Position numbers and translations under genes: made by a program. 64,000 nucleotides of DNA from NCBI GenBank assembly GCA_014529385.2, contig CM043944.1, forward strand, positions 71,378,884 through 71,442,883. The letters are read 5' to 3'. Shown here piece after piece: positions 44,352 through 56,911 of the stretch (position 1 is its first letter; each line of letters opens with the position of its first letter). This stretch comes from Adiantum capillus-veneris (Eukaryota > Streptophyta > Polypodiopsida > Polypodiales > Pteridaceae). A model generated the notes under the pieces. It did no database searches. It had not been told where the DNA came from and saw only the letters and a program-made list of their open reading frames with translations.

Positions 44352-47300
44352 ATGCCTGAAAAATTTGATGGGACTAGATCAAAGTTTAGAGGTTTTCTCC
44401 AACAAGTGCATCTCTTCATTCGAATGCAACGAGAGCGTTATCCAGATGATGCCTCTCAAGTAGGCCTTATTGGGACCCTTCTCTCAGGTACGGCTCTCTC
44501 CTGGTTTGCTCCCTTACTTGAAAAATAAACTCCTCTTCTTCATGACTTTGAAGCTTTTGTGCGGGAGTTCTCAGCAACCTTTGGGGATACTGATAGAGCA
44601 AGGGTTGCTGAAACCAAACTTAGAAATCTCTGCCAAGGACCAAGACCTGCATCCGTCTATGCATCCAAATTTCAACATCTCACTTGTGATCTGACTTGGC
44701 ATGAGGAATATTTCATTAGCCAATTTCGGTGGGGATTAAAGGATGACGTAAAAGATCTTTTATTGACTATGCCAAAGGTTCACACACTAAGCAATTTCGT
44801 CTCTCAAGCAATAGAATGTGATAATCGACTATTTGAGAGGAGACAAGAGAGGCGTCTTGGGGCACCATTGCGACCCCAAACAGAAGTGACACATAATGGC
44901 TACACACCTCAACAGGGCCATGAATCAAGCATTGAGCCCATGCAAATTGATTCAACATGGTTTTAACCTCTCTCAGCCCAGGAGAAGCAAAGGCGACGCA
45001 TTAATGGCTTATGTATGTATTGTGGAGAGCAGGGGCACATAGTTCAATAGTGTCCAAGGAAGAGAAGGATGAAGGTTCATGGTGCAATGGCCTCAATGTG
45101 TTCGGAAAACATGGACGTCCAACCCCAATAGAGACCATCCGGTTGGACAAAGAAAAGCAAAAAAAGGTCTCTTTCTTCCCGCTGATTCCACTTCATGTTT
45201 TATGCTACCAATCAAGATCCATATGTCGGGTAGGCACATGGATTGTGAAGCATTACTAGATTCAGGCGCAACGGCGTGCTTCATGGACAAAGAATTTGCA
45301 AAAGAACAAGGCATACCACTTGTGGAGAAGTCTAATCCACCAACTGTAGAAGTCATTGATGGTCGTCCCCTCGCTTCAAGGGATGTCAGGTATGAAACTC
45401 GCCCCATAGAAGTAACATTGCAGGAGCATGTTTCAAGAATAGCATTCAATATTATACAAAGCCCAAGCAGTCCAATTGTTATTGGGTTAATCCTGACATC
45501 GATTGGAGGGCTCGGAGAATTGAACCACGAAAAGTCCAAAAGAAGAAGGGAAGGCATAATAGGCCTATATATCTTGGAGCCAAGGTCTTCATGCATGCAG
45601 CCAAAAAGTATCCAACTTTCTTGATATTTGCAACACCAATCGACACGTCGACAACAAAAATCACGGAGGCATTGCCATGTCAATATCAAGATTACAATGA
45701 TGTTTTTGAGAAGAAGAATGCAGACCTCTTACCGGAGCATCGACCCTATGATTGTGCTATAGAGCTTCAAGAGGGAACCCAACCCCCTTTTGGCCCAATA
45801 TACAAGCTATCTCGAGATGAATTGGTAGAATTACAAAAAAATATTGATGAGAATCTTACTAAGGGGTTCATACGGCATTCAAAGTCCCCAGCAGGAGCTC
45901 CAATACTCTTTGTAAAAAAGAAGGACGGAACTCTCCAGATGTGCGTGGATTATAGGGGCCTAAACAAGATCACCATCAAGAATCGCTATCCCCTTCCCTT
46001 GATCCTTGAGCGCCTTGGCAAGGCAAGAATATTTACAAAAATAGATCTTCGTGGTGCTTACAACCTAGTCATAATCAAAGAAGGTGATGAATGGAAGATA
46101 GCCTTTCGGACAAGGTATGGCCACTTTGAATATACCCTCATGCCATTTGGTCTCACAAATGCCCCAGCTGTTTTTCAACATTTAATGAATGATATCTTTC
46201 GGGAGTATTTGGATTATTTTGTGTTAATATATTTGGATGATATCTTGATATTTTCCAAGGATCAAGAAGAGCATGAGCACCATGTACGATTAGTGCTTGA
46301 AAAGCTTCGTGCATCAGGGTTATATACAAAGTTGGAGAAGTGCTCTTTTCATCAATCTAAGGTGGAATTTATTGGTTATGTAATTTCTGAAAAGGGAATC
46401 TCCATGGATCCAAAGAAGGTTCAAACCATCCTTGATTGGGAGACACCCACCTCATAAGAGATGTTCAATGTTTCCTTGGATTTGCAAATTTTTATCGTAT
46501 CTTTATACAGTGATACTCCAAGGTGGGGTGGTTATAGCACTCACAAGGTTGACATGCCATAATAAGTTTGTATGGGACTCAAAGGCTGCGAAAGCATTTC
46601 AGACTCTCAAGCATGCTTTCACGACTGCACCCATTCTAATTCACGCAGATCCTACAAAGCCTTTCATCCTAGAAACAGACGCTTCAGATTTTGCCCTTGG
46701 CGCTATTCTATCCCAAGTAGGAGAGGATGGTCAAGTACATCCAGTGGCTTTTCATTCCCGCAAGTTCTCAGCTTCAGAAATCAATTATCAAATCCATGAC
46801 AAAGAGCTCTTACCAATCATTGACTCCTTCAACACTTGGCGTCACCTACTTGAAGGAGCTCCTCATAAGATCATTGTCTATATAGATCACAAGAATTTGG
46901 AATACTTCATGACATCCCGCGTCTTGAATCGTCGCCAAGCCAGGTGGAGTGGTATCCTATCAAGGTTTGATTTTCTTATCTCTTATAGACCTGGCCGTCA
47001 ACAAGCTAAGCCAAATGCCTTATCAAGAAGATCCTACCTTGCACCTAGAGAAGGCGACGTAGCATTTGATCAACAAGAGTCACTGATTTTGAAACATGAG
47101 CAGCTTAAGCTAAACGCCACCATGAGCCAAGCTCTTGAAGATTCTACTTTTCTTTCTAAGGTGAAGACACAAATTGCCAAAGACCCACTTGCTCAGAATA
47201 TTAGACAACAACTACAAGGACAAGAGGTTAATGAGAACTTTCAAGAAATTGATGGACTAATTTACTATAAGGGTCTTCTTTATATTCCGCCAGGACCAAC

Positions 47301-48620
47301 ACGCTTGGAGGTACCTCAGCAACGGCATGATCTTCCATCAGCAGGGCATTTTGGGGTTAATAAGACAATTGAGCTTCTCTCCCGTGACTTTTGATGGCCT
47401 CAAATGTGGAAGATTGTCAAGAAGTATGTCGGCACTTGTGACACTTGCAATAGATCAAAGCCCCCTCGTCATCGTCCTCATGTGTTACTCCATCCCTTGC
47501 CCTTTCCAAGCAAACCATGGTCATCCATCTCCATGGATTTCATTGTAGAGCTACCCTTGTCACAAGGATTTGACTCCATTTTAGTAGTCGTGGATCGGTT
47601 TACAAAAATGGCACACTTCATTCCAACCACTAAAACCATCACCGGTGAAGGTACGGCCAAACTCTTTCTACAGTATATCTATCGTTATCACGGTTTACCA
47701 GATGACATAGTTTCTGATCGAGGCCCACAATTCATGTCTAACTTTTGGAAAAGCTTATTCAAGCTACTCGGAGTACAAATCAACCTTTCCTCAGCCAATT
47801 ACCCACAAAGTGATGGAAAAACAGAGAGAGTAAATCAAGTTTTGGAACAGTATCTTCGTTGTACTATCAATTATCACCAAGATAATTGGGTTGAGCTCCT
47901 ACCGCTAGCAGAATTCTCCTATAACAACAGCTAGTTTTCATGCCTCCACCCGTCACACCCCATTCTTTGCCAATTATGGTCAACATCCCAAACAGGATAT
48001 CCACAGACACCATCAAGTCAAGAATCCAGCTGCTATTCATCTTACACAAAAATTATCTGCAATTCACAAAGAACTTACACTTTATATCAAAGAAGCTCAA
48101 TCCAAGTATAAGGAAAGTGCATATCTCTATCACATACAACATCCAAAATACAAAGAAGGGGATAAAGTGTGGCTCCTCCGGCGTGATCTGCGTTCATCTC
48201 GTCCTTGTCAAAAGCTTGATTATCAAAGGCTTGGGCCGTTTAAAATTATCCGTCAAGTCAATCCAGTCAACTATCGACTCCGCTTGCCCTCATCCATGAA
48301 AATCCATCCAGTCTTTCATGTCCAGTCCTAGAACCTTGTCACACATCTAAGATCCTAGGAAGAGCCCTACAACCACCTCCTCCGGTTGAGATTCAAGGAC
48401 ATGACGAATATGAGGTCGAGAAAGTCCTAGATTCTCGAGTTTCGCATGGCAAGTTACAGTACTTGGTGCATTGGAAAGGATATGATGTCAGTGAACGAAC
48501 CTAGTAACCAGCACACAATCTTCAACATGCATCTCTCAAAGTCCAAGAGTTCCATCAACAGTATCCATGAAAGCCCCAGTCAACAAACACCACTACTCCT
48601 CGTGGAACTCGTCGCTAGAG
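44352..48620 (+). pseudogene. gypsy(+) gag-pol with chromodomain, broken
   Basis: From the probable start at 44352 (MPEKFDGTRSKFRGF), gag continues past a TAA at 44526 to a knuckle CMYCGEQGHI near 45,020. Protease shows LLDSGATACFMD (45,250). RT (45,750-46,440) has the YLDD box intact at 46,228. RNase H starts FILETDASDFALGAIL (46,665). Integrase has a zinc site (CDTCNRSK) and core ([16 protein letters not shown], 47,400-47,930). A chromodomain ([26 protein letters not shown]) lies at 48,405-48,500. Frame changes occur at about 45,600, 46,450 and 47,950, and stops at 47,392 and after SERT. Confidence 0.92.
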
Positions 48621-48630
48621 GAGGGGGTAA

Positions 48631-49206
48631 TGTCATGGATGCTTGAGAGTCAGTCGATGCCTGCATCATCGCCTGTGTCATTGCCTACATCATCACTAGA
48701 AGGCTCTAGAAGAATCTAGAAGGATCCAAAAGATTATAAAAGGTTCTAAAAGCATAAAGGAGATTCTAGAAGTTTTTAGAAGCTTGGAGAAGATTCCAAA
48801 AGAATGTAGAAGTTTTTGGAAATCTCTAGAAAGTTGAAGAAGAATCAAGAAGGTTCTAGAAGATTCTAACCTTCTCAAGAAGAACCTAGAAAGTTCTAAA
48901 TTCCTCAAGTAACCTCCTCAAGCACTAGTATAAATAGGGGTCTTGGGCTACAAGCCCCTCAGTCTTGCCAACACCAGTTGCGAGCCTCCTATGAGGAAAT
49001 CCCTCTTCTAGTTTTTATGTTCAAGTCTTGTCCTTGCAATCAATCCTTGTCTTGTACTCAAGTCATGTAATCCAGGTCTTGTATCTAGATCTCTTAATAA
49101 AGTATTAAGTCTTGTAATCAATATTAAGCTTATCATGAGGTCCAAGTTCTTGTACATTGTGAGCGTCTCCTCTTGCTCTCTTCTAGCTGTATACGTGCTC
49201 ATAATA
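48631..49206 (+). repeat. LTR2 of gypsy(+)
   Basis: It starts TGTCATGGATG right after the polypurine tract GAGGAGGGGGTAA. It is 576 bp, shorter than LTR1 because one block of GAA/TTC repeats is missing, and its perfect five-unit heat-shock element is mutated. TATA box at 48929-48936. Confidence 0.88.
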
Positions 49207-49489
49207 GTTTGTCCTAGGAAGAGCCCTACAACCACCTCCTCCGGTTGAGATTCAAGGACATGACAAATATGAGGTCGGGAAAGTGCTAGATTCTCGAGTT
49301 TCACGTGGCAGGTTACAGTACTTGGTGCATTGGAAAGGCTATGATGTTAGTGAACGAACCTAAGAACCAGCACACAATCTACAGCATGCATCTCTCAAAG
49401 TCCAAGAGTTCCATCGCCAACATCCATGGAAGCCCAACTCAAGGAACACCACTGCTCCTCGTGGAACTCGTCGCTAGAGGAGGGGGTAA
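49207..49489 (+). repeat. Duplicated 3' internal end of gypsy(+)
   Basis: It repeats 48,353-48,630 almost exactly (CCTAGGAAGAGCCC through the polypurine tract), including a second, less mutated copy of the chromodomain tail ([15 protein letters not shown]). It joins LTR2 directly, so this second unit has lost nearly its whole internal region. Confidence 0.9.
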
Positions 49490-49525
49490 TGTCATGGATG
49501 CTTGAGAGTCAGTCATTGCCTGCAT
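49490..49525 (+). repeat. LTR3 of gypsy(+), first 36 bp
   Basis: It starts TGTCATGG after a third polypurine tract. It ends at the TGCAT target of copia(+) and continues at 55,077. Confidence 0.88.
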
Positions 49526-49717
49526 TGTTGGGGTATAAAGCCCAATGTGGTCGCCCAGGTAAGTGGGCGGGCCGCCAGGTATGTACACATATTCTTTTGT
49601 AAAAACCTAATAAGAACTCACTATGCTCTACACATTACAGTAGAGCGAGTTCACCATATCATCGTGCTCTTCTTCTCGCACTCTCTCTCGCGTCGCACTT
49701 CCGCTCGTACTTCTTCA
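49526..49717 (+). repeat. 5' LTR of copia(+)
   Basis: It runs TGTTGGGG to CTTCTTCA, 192 bp, with a CT-rich 3' part. Confidence 0.95.
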
Positions 49718-49719
49718 AC

Positions 49720-49731
49720 TGGTATCAGAGC
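49720..49731 (+). other. Primer-binding site of copia(+)
   Basis: TGGTATCAGAGC, complementary to initiator tRNA-Met, lies two bases after the LTR. Confidence 0.93.
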
Positions 49732-50814
49732 TCAGATCGAGGCTCGGGGCAGCACTGCAGGAGGCTAGAGTCACCAGCTCAGATTGGAGTGAAATTTGAC
49801 AGGCAAAGACACGGCCCCAAATCTTGTGGGTGAGCCCGAAGAGCTCGGTGTGCTCAGAATTTCATTCTGAGGTCATCTCGGTCACCGTTCGGCTTCGACA
49901 AAGGTCTGCGCAGGCCATTTTCGACTACGTGGTCTCGGCGGGTGCAGATCCGACTCTGCAAATTTGGGGTTTTCGGCCTACGACTGCAGGTGCTGAGGAT
50001 ATCGACACTCCCAGAGTGTTGATTTGTGGCTGTCTACACATCGAAGGATGGCTCACAGTTCTTGGAGGCGTGTCACATACGACACGGGCGCATCTACACA
50101 CAGACTGTAGGCGACATCCACTAGTTCATCAGGTAGCTTGTGTTTGTTGCTTGATATTCCTGATTTCATCCTAACATTGCAGGTACTTCCACATGGGATG
50201 TATTGTCAGAGATGATGTATGTCTGTTGAGGGTTTGTTGGCTGTGAGTCACGCAACAAACAACCGCCGCAGCGGTTACAGCATACAGTGGGAAATTTGTG
50301 GATGTATGACTTTGTGGGAAGTCTATGTACTGTCAGATTTACTGCAGCCTTTGTTGAGGGTCGAGTGAGGTTTTATTGAGCTGGGGGATTCTCAAATGTT
50401 GAGATCCTTTCTGTGATACAGGTCTTGGAGCGATCCCTCAAGCACCCTTAGATAGGCAGCTAGGATGTATTGACTGTGAGTTAGACAGTTGGGATTGCAT
50501 CTTTGCTTTACTACCGTTGAGGCATTGTCGCAGTCTATGCTTTCAGGACAGTGACAGGATAGTGAGAGACAGTACAGGTGCAGGACAGGTTTACCGGCAG
50601 CTTACAGTGTCAGAGAGACAGTGTTTTTTGAGCTATTTTTTGGTCTGTTTTTAGTACACCAGAGCCATTTTACAAAGGAGACTCTGCCGAAATTTATGCA
50701 AAATCTGAAGCTTTCTTGGTTCATTTGACAGGTTGATATTGGTTCAGAGGTCAGTTTACAGGGGAAACTTTGCCGAATTTTTCCCAAGAAAGTAAACCAC
50801 TGTGAAGCGTAGCT

Positions 50815-53800
50815 ATGGCTGGATCACAGGACACTGCTCTTTACAATATCAAGAAGCTGGATGGAACCAATTTCCCATTGTGGAAGAAGTAGATTTGGCA
50901 CATGTTGGTACAAAAGAAGCAGATAAAACCTATAAAGCTCAAGGGGATAAAACCAGAAGATATGGACGAAGATGAATGGAGCGAAATGGATGAATTGGCA
51001 CTTTCTACCATTATGCTGACTTTGGCAGAAAGCGTTTACTTCAATGTAGCAGACGAGATGTCGCCTTATCAAGCATGGTTAAAGCTGAGTGATCTTTATG
51101 AGAAGCAGAGTGCAGCTTCACAGGTATACTTGATTAAGAAGCTTGTTGACTTGAAGATGAAAGAAGGGACACCTATGTCCAATCATCTGAATGAATTCAA
51201 CACAATCTACAGTCAGTTGTCAGCTCAAGGTGTCAAGTTTGATGAACCTGTTAGAGCTATGTTCCTGTTGATCACATTTCCGAAAAGTTGGGACACTTTT
51301 CGCACAGCTTTGAGTAATTCTGCACCTCCAGATGGTTTGAACATAGCAGGTGTAGAAGGAAGTCTGCTTACTGAAGAAACCAATAGAAAGACAATGGACA
51401 AAGGCAAAGGAACAACCTTAGTTGTCAGGGGAAGGACCAAAGAAAAGTACAAAGGTGGAAAGAGGAATCAGTCTCGTAGCAAGTCTCGCAGTGCTAAAGG
51501 CAAGAGTGACATAGAATGCTACCATTGTGGCAAGAAGGGTCACATGAAAAGAGACTGCAGAGAATGGAAAGCAGAAAAAGGCAAAGAGAAATCTAAAGAC
51601 CATGGTGAGAAGAACAAGTCCTCAGTGAAGATTCAAGAAATAAATGTGACAAACACTGTTGCAGAGGATGACAGTCTAGTGTCAGGAGACATCTACTTCT
51701 TGAAGAATACAATGGACTCAGCTCTTCTTACAGCATCTGATGGAAATGCACTGAGTGATTGGATTATAGACTCAGGGGCATCACTTCATGTGTCTCCAAA
51801 CAAGGAGTGGTTTACCTCTAATGTGACCACTAAAGATCATGTTCGGCTAGGCAATGGGCAGACATGTGAGATCTTAGGTGTTGGAGATGTTCAATTGAAG
51901 TTTTAGAATGGCTCTTCTTTCACGCTGAAGAATGTGAGACATGTTCCCGCAATTACAAAGAGCTTGATCAGCACAGGTTTACTTGATGATGTTGGCTACG
52001 TCACCACTTTTGGACAGAACATGTGGAAGATATCCAAGGGTTCTATGACAGTAGCACATGGAGTAAAGTCTGGAGGACTTTACATGATTTATGTATCAAA
52101 TGTCTCTAAAAATGTAATCAATGTAACCGAGCAGCCGAACGTTTCTTTGTGGCATAGCCGGTTAGGACATATGTCCAAGAAGGGAATGGAAATCTTGTCT
52201 CGTTCTGGTTATTTGCCTGGCTTTTCATTTAATGATTTTGAATTCTGTGAACATTGTCTGTATGGTAAGAAAACACAGCAGCCACATAAGCATAGAAGCC
52301 GTAGAAGAGATACACAGTTGGCACTTGTTCATAGTGATTTGTGTGGACCTATGCCTAACCTATCTCTAAGGGGAGCTTCTTACTTTATGACATTTATAGA
52401 TGATTACTCGAGGAAAGTATGGGTTTACTTTCTCAAGCACAAGGTTGAAGTGTTTAGTTTTTTCAAAATGTTTGTGACACTTGTGGAGAATCAGAGTGGC
52501 AAGAAGCTTAAATGCTTACGCACTGACAATGGTGGAGAGTATGTTTCAAAGGCCTTTCAGGACTTTTGTGAGTCAAAAGGTATAAAACGTGAACTTACTG
52601 CTCCTTACAATCCTCCTCAAAATGGTGTTGCTGAGAGGATGAATAGGACCATACAAGAGAAGGTCAGAAGTATGTTGTCTAATGCACAGCTGCCAAATGG
52701 GTTTTGGGCTGAAGCTGTATCAACAGCTGTTCATCTTGTAAATAGATCTCCTAGCAAGGTTTTGCAGAAGGATTCAATGCCAGAGATGGTATGGTCAGGC
52801 AAAATGCCCTCATACAAGCATCTCAGAGTCTTTGGCTGTGAGGCATATACTCACGTTCCAAAGGAATTTAGGAACAAACTTGAGCCAAAGAGTAGAAAGT
52901 GCATCTTTCTAGGCTATGGTAATTCTGGTGAGATGGGGTACAGACTTTGGGATCCCGAATCCAGAAAGGTTGTCCGCAGCAATGATGTTCACTTTAATGA
53001 ATCCAAATATCATTCTAAACCAGAGAGGGTTGAGGAGATTAGAAGAGTTGTCTTCCAAGAAGATGGACTTGCACGTGCAAGACAAAATGTAAGGGCTCAA
53101 GAGGAGCAAGGACAGGATAGAGTGGAACCACAGGTTGTGGCTGAGCCTAAGCCACCTATTGAGCGTAGATCTGGACGTGTCACGCGACCTCCTGATAGGT
53201 TTGTTCCATCTATGAACTATGTCATGTTGACTGATTGCAATGAGCCTTCATGTTACAAGGAAGCAGTGCAAATGAAGGACTCCGGGAATTGGCAATTGGC
53301 CATGCAGTCAGAGATGACAGCTCTGCATAAAAACAAGACATGGAAGCTAGTTAAATTACCACAGGGCAAAAAGGCTCTACCTTGTAAATGGGTTTACAGG
53401 TATAAGATCACCGCTCATGATAGTCAGCCAAAGTACAAAGCAAGGCTTGTTGCCAAGGGCTTTAAGCAAGAACAAGGCATTGACTTTGATGAAGTCTTCT
53501 CTCCGGTGGTCAAGATGACAACATTGAGATGCTTTCTTGCATTGGTTGCCATATTAGATTTGGTGTTGCACCAAATGGATGTCAAGACAGCGTTCTTGCA
53601 TGGTGATTTAGATGTGGAAATTTACATGCAGCAGCCAGAAGGGTTTGTTGAGAAAGGCAAGGAAGATTGGGTATGCCAGTTGTTAAAGAGTCTTTATGGC
53701 TTAAAACAATCACCGAGGGCATGGTACCATAAATTCCACAAGTTTATGTTTTCTCAAGGCTACAAACTTAGTGAGTTCGATCACTGTCTATATACAAAGA

Positions 53801-54795
53801 AGGCTAAGGATGGCAGTTGGCTGATCCTTATTTTGTATGTGGATGACATGTTGATTGCTGGCAAGCACTTGGAAGAAATTTCAGCTTTGAAGTCAAAGAT
53901 GGCAAAATCGTTTGACATGAAAGACATGGGTGAGGCAAGTCATATACTTGGTATGCGCATTGAGAGAGACAGATCAAAGAAGTTGATTTGGTTATCTCAA
54001 ACAGAGTATATTGACAAGGTTTTGCAACGTTTCAATATGGAGAAGGGAAAGGCACTGAGTGTTCCATTGCCACCATATGTGAAACTTAGCAAACAAGATT
54101 GTCCTGTGTCTGAGGAAGAACAGGCTGAAATGGATAAGATTCCATATGCGTCTGCAGTGGGTAGTTTGATGTATGCAATGATTGCTACTCGCCCAGACAT
54201 TGCATTTGCAGTGGGAATAGTAAGTCGATACATGTCAAACCCAGGCAAGAAACATTGGGAGGCAATGAAAGGAATATTGAGATACCTGAAATCTACAAAG
54301 AGTATGCGTATATGCTATGGGAGTCAGGAGCTAAGTGTAAAGGGTTTTACAGACTCAGATTATGCAGGTGACTTAGACAACCGAAGGTCTACGTCAGGGT
54401 ATGTCTTTACATTGGCTGGTGGAGCAGTATCATGGCGTTCTTGATTACAAGATTGTGTTACTCAGTCTACTACAGAGGCTGAATATGTTGCAGCATCAGA
54501 GGCATGCAAAGAATCAATTTGTCTTAATCGACTAGTAACAAATTTGGGAATCAAAGAAGAGATGCCTGTGTTATATTGTGATAGTCAAAGTGCTATACAA
54601 TTGGCTCGCAATCCAGTTTATCACTCAAAGACAAAGCATGTGGATGTGAAGTATCATTTCATCAAGGAAATGCTCGAGGATAAGCAACTTCAGCTTGTCA
54701 AAGTTCACACCACAGAAATTCCTGCTGATCTACTTACAAAAGGACTTCCCTCAGAGAGCTTTGCGCATTTTCGCAAGCAGTTAGGTGTAGGGTAG
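50815..54795 (+). pseudogene. copia(+) gag-pol polyprotein, one frame with three stops
   Basis: A single frame of 1,326 codons starts MAGSQDTALYNIKKLDGTNF. It is interrupted only by TAG near 50,890, TAG near 51,905 and TGA near 54,442. Domains in order are gag (to about 51,500), a CCHC knuckle CYHCGKKGHMKRDC (51,520) and protease WIIDSGASLHVS (51,765). Integrase follows, with HSRLGH...CEHCLYGK (52,155-52,270) and a DDE core with FIDDYSR, RTDNGGEY and an Asn-Gly-Val-Ala-Glu helix. RT (53,270-54,000) has LYVDDMLIAG at 53,836, and RNase H has FTDSDYAGD, TTEAEYVA and a DSQSAIQLA block. The leader before gag is about 1.1 kb, long for copia. The TAG and TGA positions fall where related elements have Gln/Trp and Arg/Lys codons. 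Confidence 0.95.
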
Positions 54796-54884
54796 TACAT
54801 CACTTCTCTACATCTCTTGTATATTAGCTTGTATAGTAGCTTCTCTCACACTTAAAGTACCACATTGGACTTTAAGTGGGAGGT

Positions 54885-55076
54885 TGTTGGGGTATAAAGC
54901 CCAATGTGGTCGCCCAGGTAAGTGGACGGGCTGCCAGGTATGTACACATATTCTTTTGTAAAAACCTAATAAGAACTCACTATGCTCTACACATTACAGT
55001 AGAGCGAGTTCACCATATTGTCGTGCTCTTCTTCTCGCACTCTCTCTCGCGTCGCACTTCTGCTCGTACTCCTTCA
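54885..55076 (+). repeat. 3' LTR of copia(+)
   Basis: It matches the 5' LTR over 192 bp with six transitions and ends CTCCTTCA at the TGCAT duplication. Confidence 0.95.
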
Positions 55077-55698
55077 TGCATCATCACCTACATCATCGCT
55101 AGAAGACTCTAAAAGAATCCAGAAGGATCTAGAAGATTCTAGAAGTTTCTAGAAACATGGAGAAGACTCCGAAAGAATCTAGAAGTTTCTGGAAAGCTCT
55201 AGAAAGTTAAAGAAGGATCTAGAAGGTTCTAGAAGAACTAGAAGGATCAAGAAGTTTGTAGAAGCTTGGAGAAGATTTCGAAAGAATCTAGAAGTTTCTA
55301 GAAAGCTCTAGAAAGTTGCAGAAGGATCCAAAAAAATCAAGAAGTTTTTAGAAGATTCTAACCTCCTCAAGAAGAACCTAGAAAGTTCTAACCTCCTCAA
55401 GTAACCTCCTCAAGCACTAGTATAAATAGGGGTATTGGGCCACAAGCCCCTCAGTCTTGCCAACACCAGTTGTGAGGCTCCTATGAGGAAATCCCTCTTC
55501 TAGTTCTTATGTTCAAGTCTTGTCCTTGCAATCAAGCCTTGTCTTGTACTCAAGTCATGTAATCCAAGTCTTGTATCTAGCTCTCTTGATAAAGTATTAA
55601 GTCTTATAATCAATATTAAGCTTATCATCAAGTCCAAGTTCTTGTACATTGTGAGCACCTCCTCTTGCTCTCTTTTAGCTCTATACACACTCATAACA
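55077..55698 (+). repeat. LTR3 of gypsy(+), remainder
   Basis: It resumes after the TGCAT duplication with the heat-shock-element cluster, including the perfect five-unit site 55132-55154. The TATA box (55421-55428) and the leader follow. It ends CTCATAACA immediately before the TCCTC target duplication. Confidence 0.88.
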
Positions 55699-56377
55699 TC
55701 CTCTTCCTCTTCCTCTGTTGTTGAAAAGGACCTGCTCAAAAAAAATTCCATCCTGCGTAGAGGAGTCTTCCTCAAGTTCCTTCTCTTCCACAATTAATAA
55801 GGACACCAAATCTGTAAATGAGGTAATTTTCTCTTGAAGATAGATGCCAGTTTTAAATTGTCTATACTCAGGACCCAAACCTCGTAGACAGACTTCTACT
55901 TTATCATCATCATCATCGACTATAACACCAATCCATGCAAGTGACTCACATATGTTCTTTATATTCAATGAACAATCATTGATGGACAGGTTTTTCTTCT
56001 GCACAGTATTCAGATCAGTCTTCAACTGCAGCTTCCTTGCCTTTGTGTTGGTCACATCCAATGACATCAAAGTGTCCAAGCCTCCTTAGGAGATTGAGCA
56101 TCCTGTATATGCTCAATCATAATGTACTATACATTGACATAAAGCCAATGCATGACCTTCCGAGCTCCTTAATTCCAATCTTTAAATGTCTTAATTTACG
56201 CAGTACTCGCACCTTCCTTTGGCACAATGGTGGTGCTATCTCATGATCTCCATCAATGTAGTCCCAATAACCTTTGCCCATAAGAAAATTGGTCATTCTG
56301 AACTTCCAAGCATGGAATTTGTTCTTGTCTAGATTCTCACTGACAACCTGGTTAAGCCCATCATTGTTGGACGACAT
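55699..56377 (-). pseudogene. gag of copia(-)
   Basis: It starts MSSNNDGLNQ at 56377. The KFHAWKFRMTNFLMGKGYWDY block is the usual copia gag start, and a frameshift near 56,090 leads into the UBN2-type region (KLQLKTDLNTVQKKN; CLRGLGPEYRQFKTGI; LIVEEKELEE). It ends in a Gly/Arg-rich stretch cut by gypsy(+). The frame resumes at 43,600. Confidence 0.88.
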
Positions 56378-56810
56378 GTTTTAAACCCTTCACAGAGTCT
56401 TTGAGCAGCCTTTAAAAATAGTCAATTACCACTTGTAACCACAACGTACATACAATTGTTTTACTATACCAAAAAGTACCTGTGTGAACTACAACCAAAC
56501 CAAAGCTTTCTGCACCACCTTTATGCATATCTGTAGAATCTCGAACCTTAGTGTTTTTGCATGCGAACGCACTCTAACTCCAAAATGGGGGTCGAAACGC
56601 ATCCGGAATGAAAATTTGGCTACACGATCTTTGTCCAAAGGACTGTATAGAACCCTGAGATGCAGCCCAAAGGAATGTATAGAACCCAAAGATGCACACT
56701 CTCCAAAAGGAATCACCTCCGTCGAAGATCATTGACGATGGCTCCCGGGAATACCGAAGCCACTTCCTAGACTCCTCTTTCTTGCTACTCCAAGCTCCTC
56801 AGACACAACC

Positions 56811-56824
56811 AGGCTCTAATACCA
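56811..56824 (-). other. Primer-binding site of copia(-)
   Basis: The minus strand reads TGGTATTAGAGCCT directly after the LTR end, an initiator tRNA-Met site with the same C-to-T variant as copia-1. Confidence 0.85.
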
Positions 56825-56860
56825 TGTCAAGAGATAGAGAGGGAGAGAGCTTGAGCTCTT

Positions 56861-56911
<51 letters not shown>

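Larger units (their letters stand above)
49526..55076 (+). mobile_element. Ty1/copia element, copia(+), young, inserted in gypsy(+) LTR3
   Basis: The 192-bp LTRs (49526-49717 and 54885-55076) are flanked by a perfect 5-bp duplication TGCAT (49521-49525 and 55077-55081). The LTRs differ at 6 of 192 positions by my count, all transitions. A standard primer site and a purine tract (AAGTGGGAGG) are present. One frame covers gag-pol with only three stops, the best preserved element in the window. Confidence 0.96.
43601..55698 (+). mobile_element. Three-LTR Ty3/gypsy chromovirus, gypsy(+), hosting copia(+)
   Basis: The composite is flanked by TCCTC on both sides (43596-43600 and 55699-55703), inside the gag of copia(-). 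The order is LTR1, full internal region, LTR2, a 283-bp remnant of the 3' internal end, LTR3. LTR3 is split by copia(+) 36 bp from its start. One pair of target duplications around three LTRs shows that the extra unit arose after insertion or was inserted as such, most likely by unequal recombination. A C-terminal chromodomain in pol marks it as a chromovirus. Confidence 0.9.
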
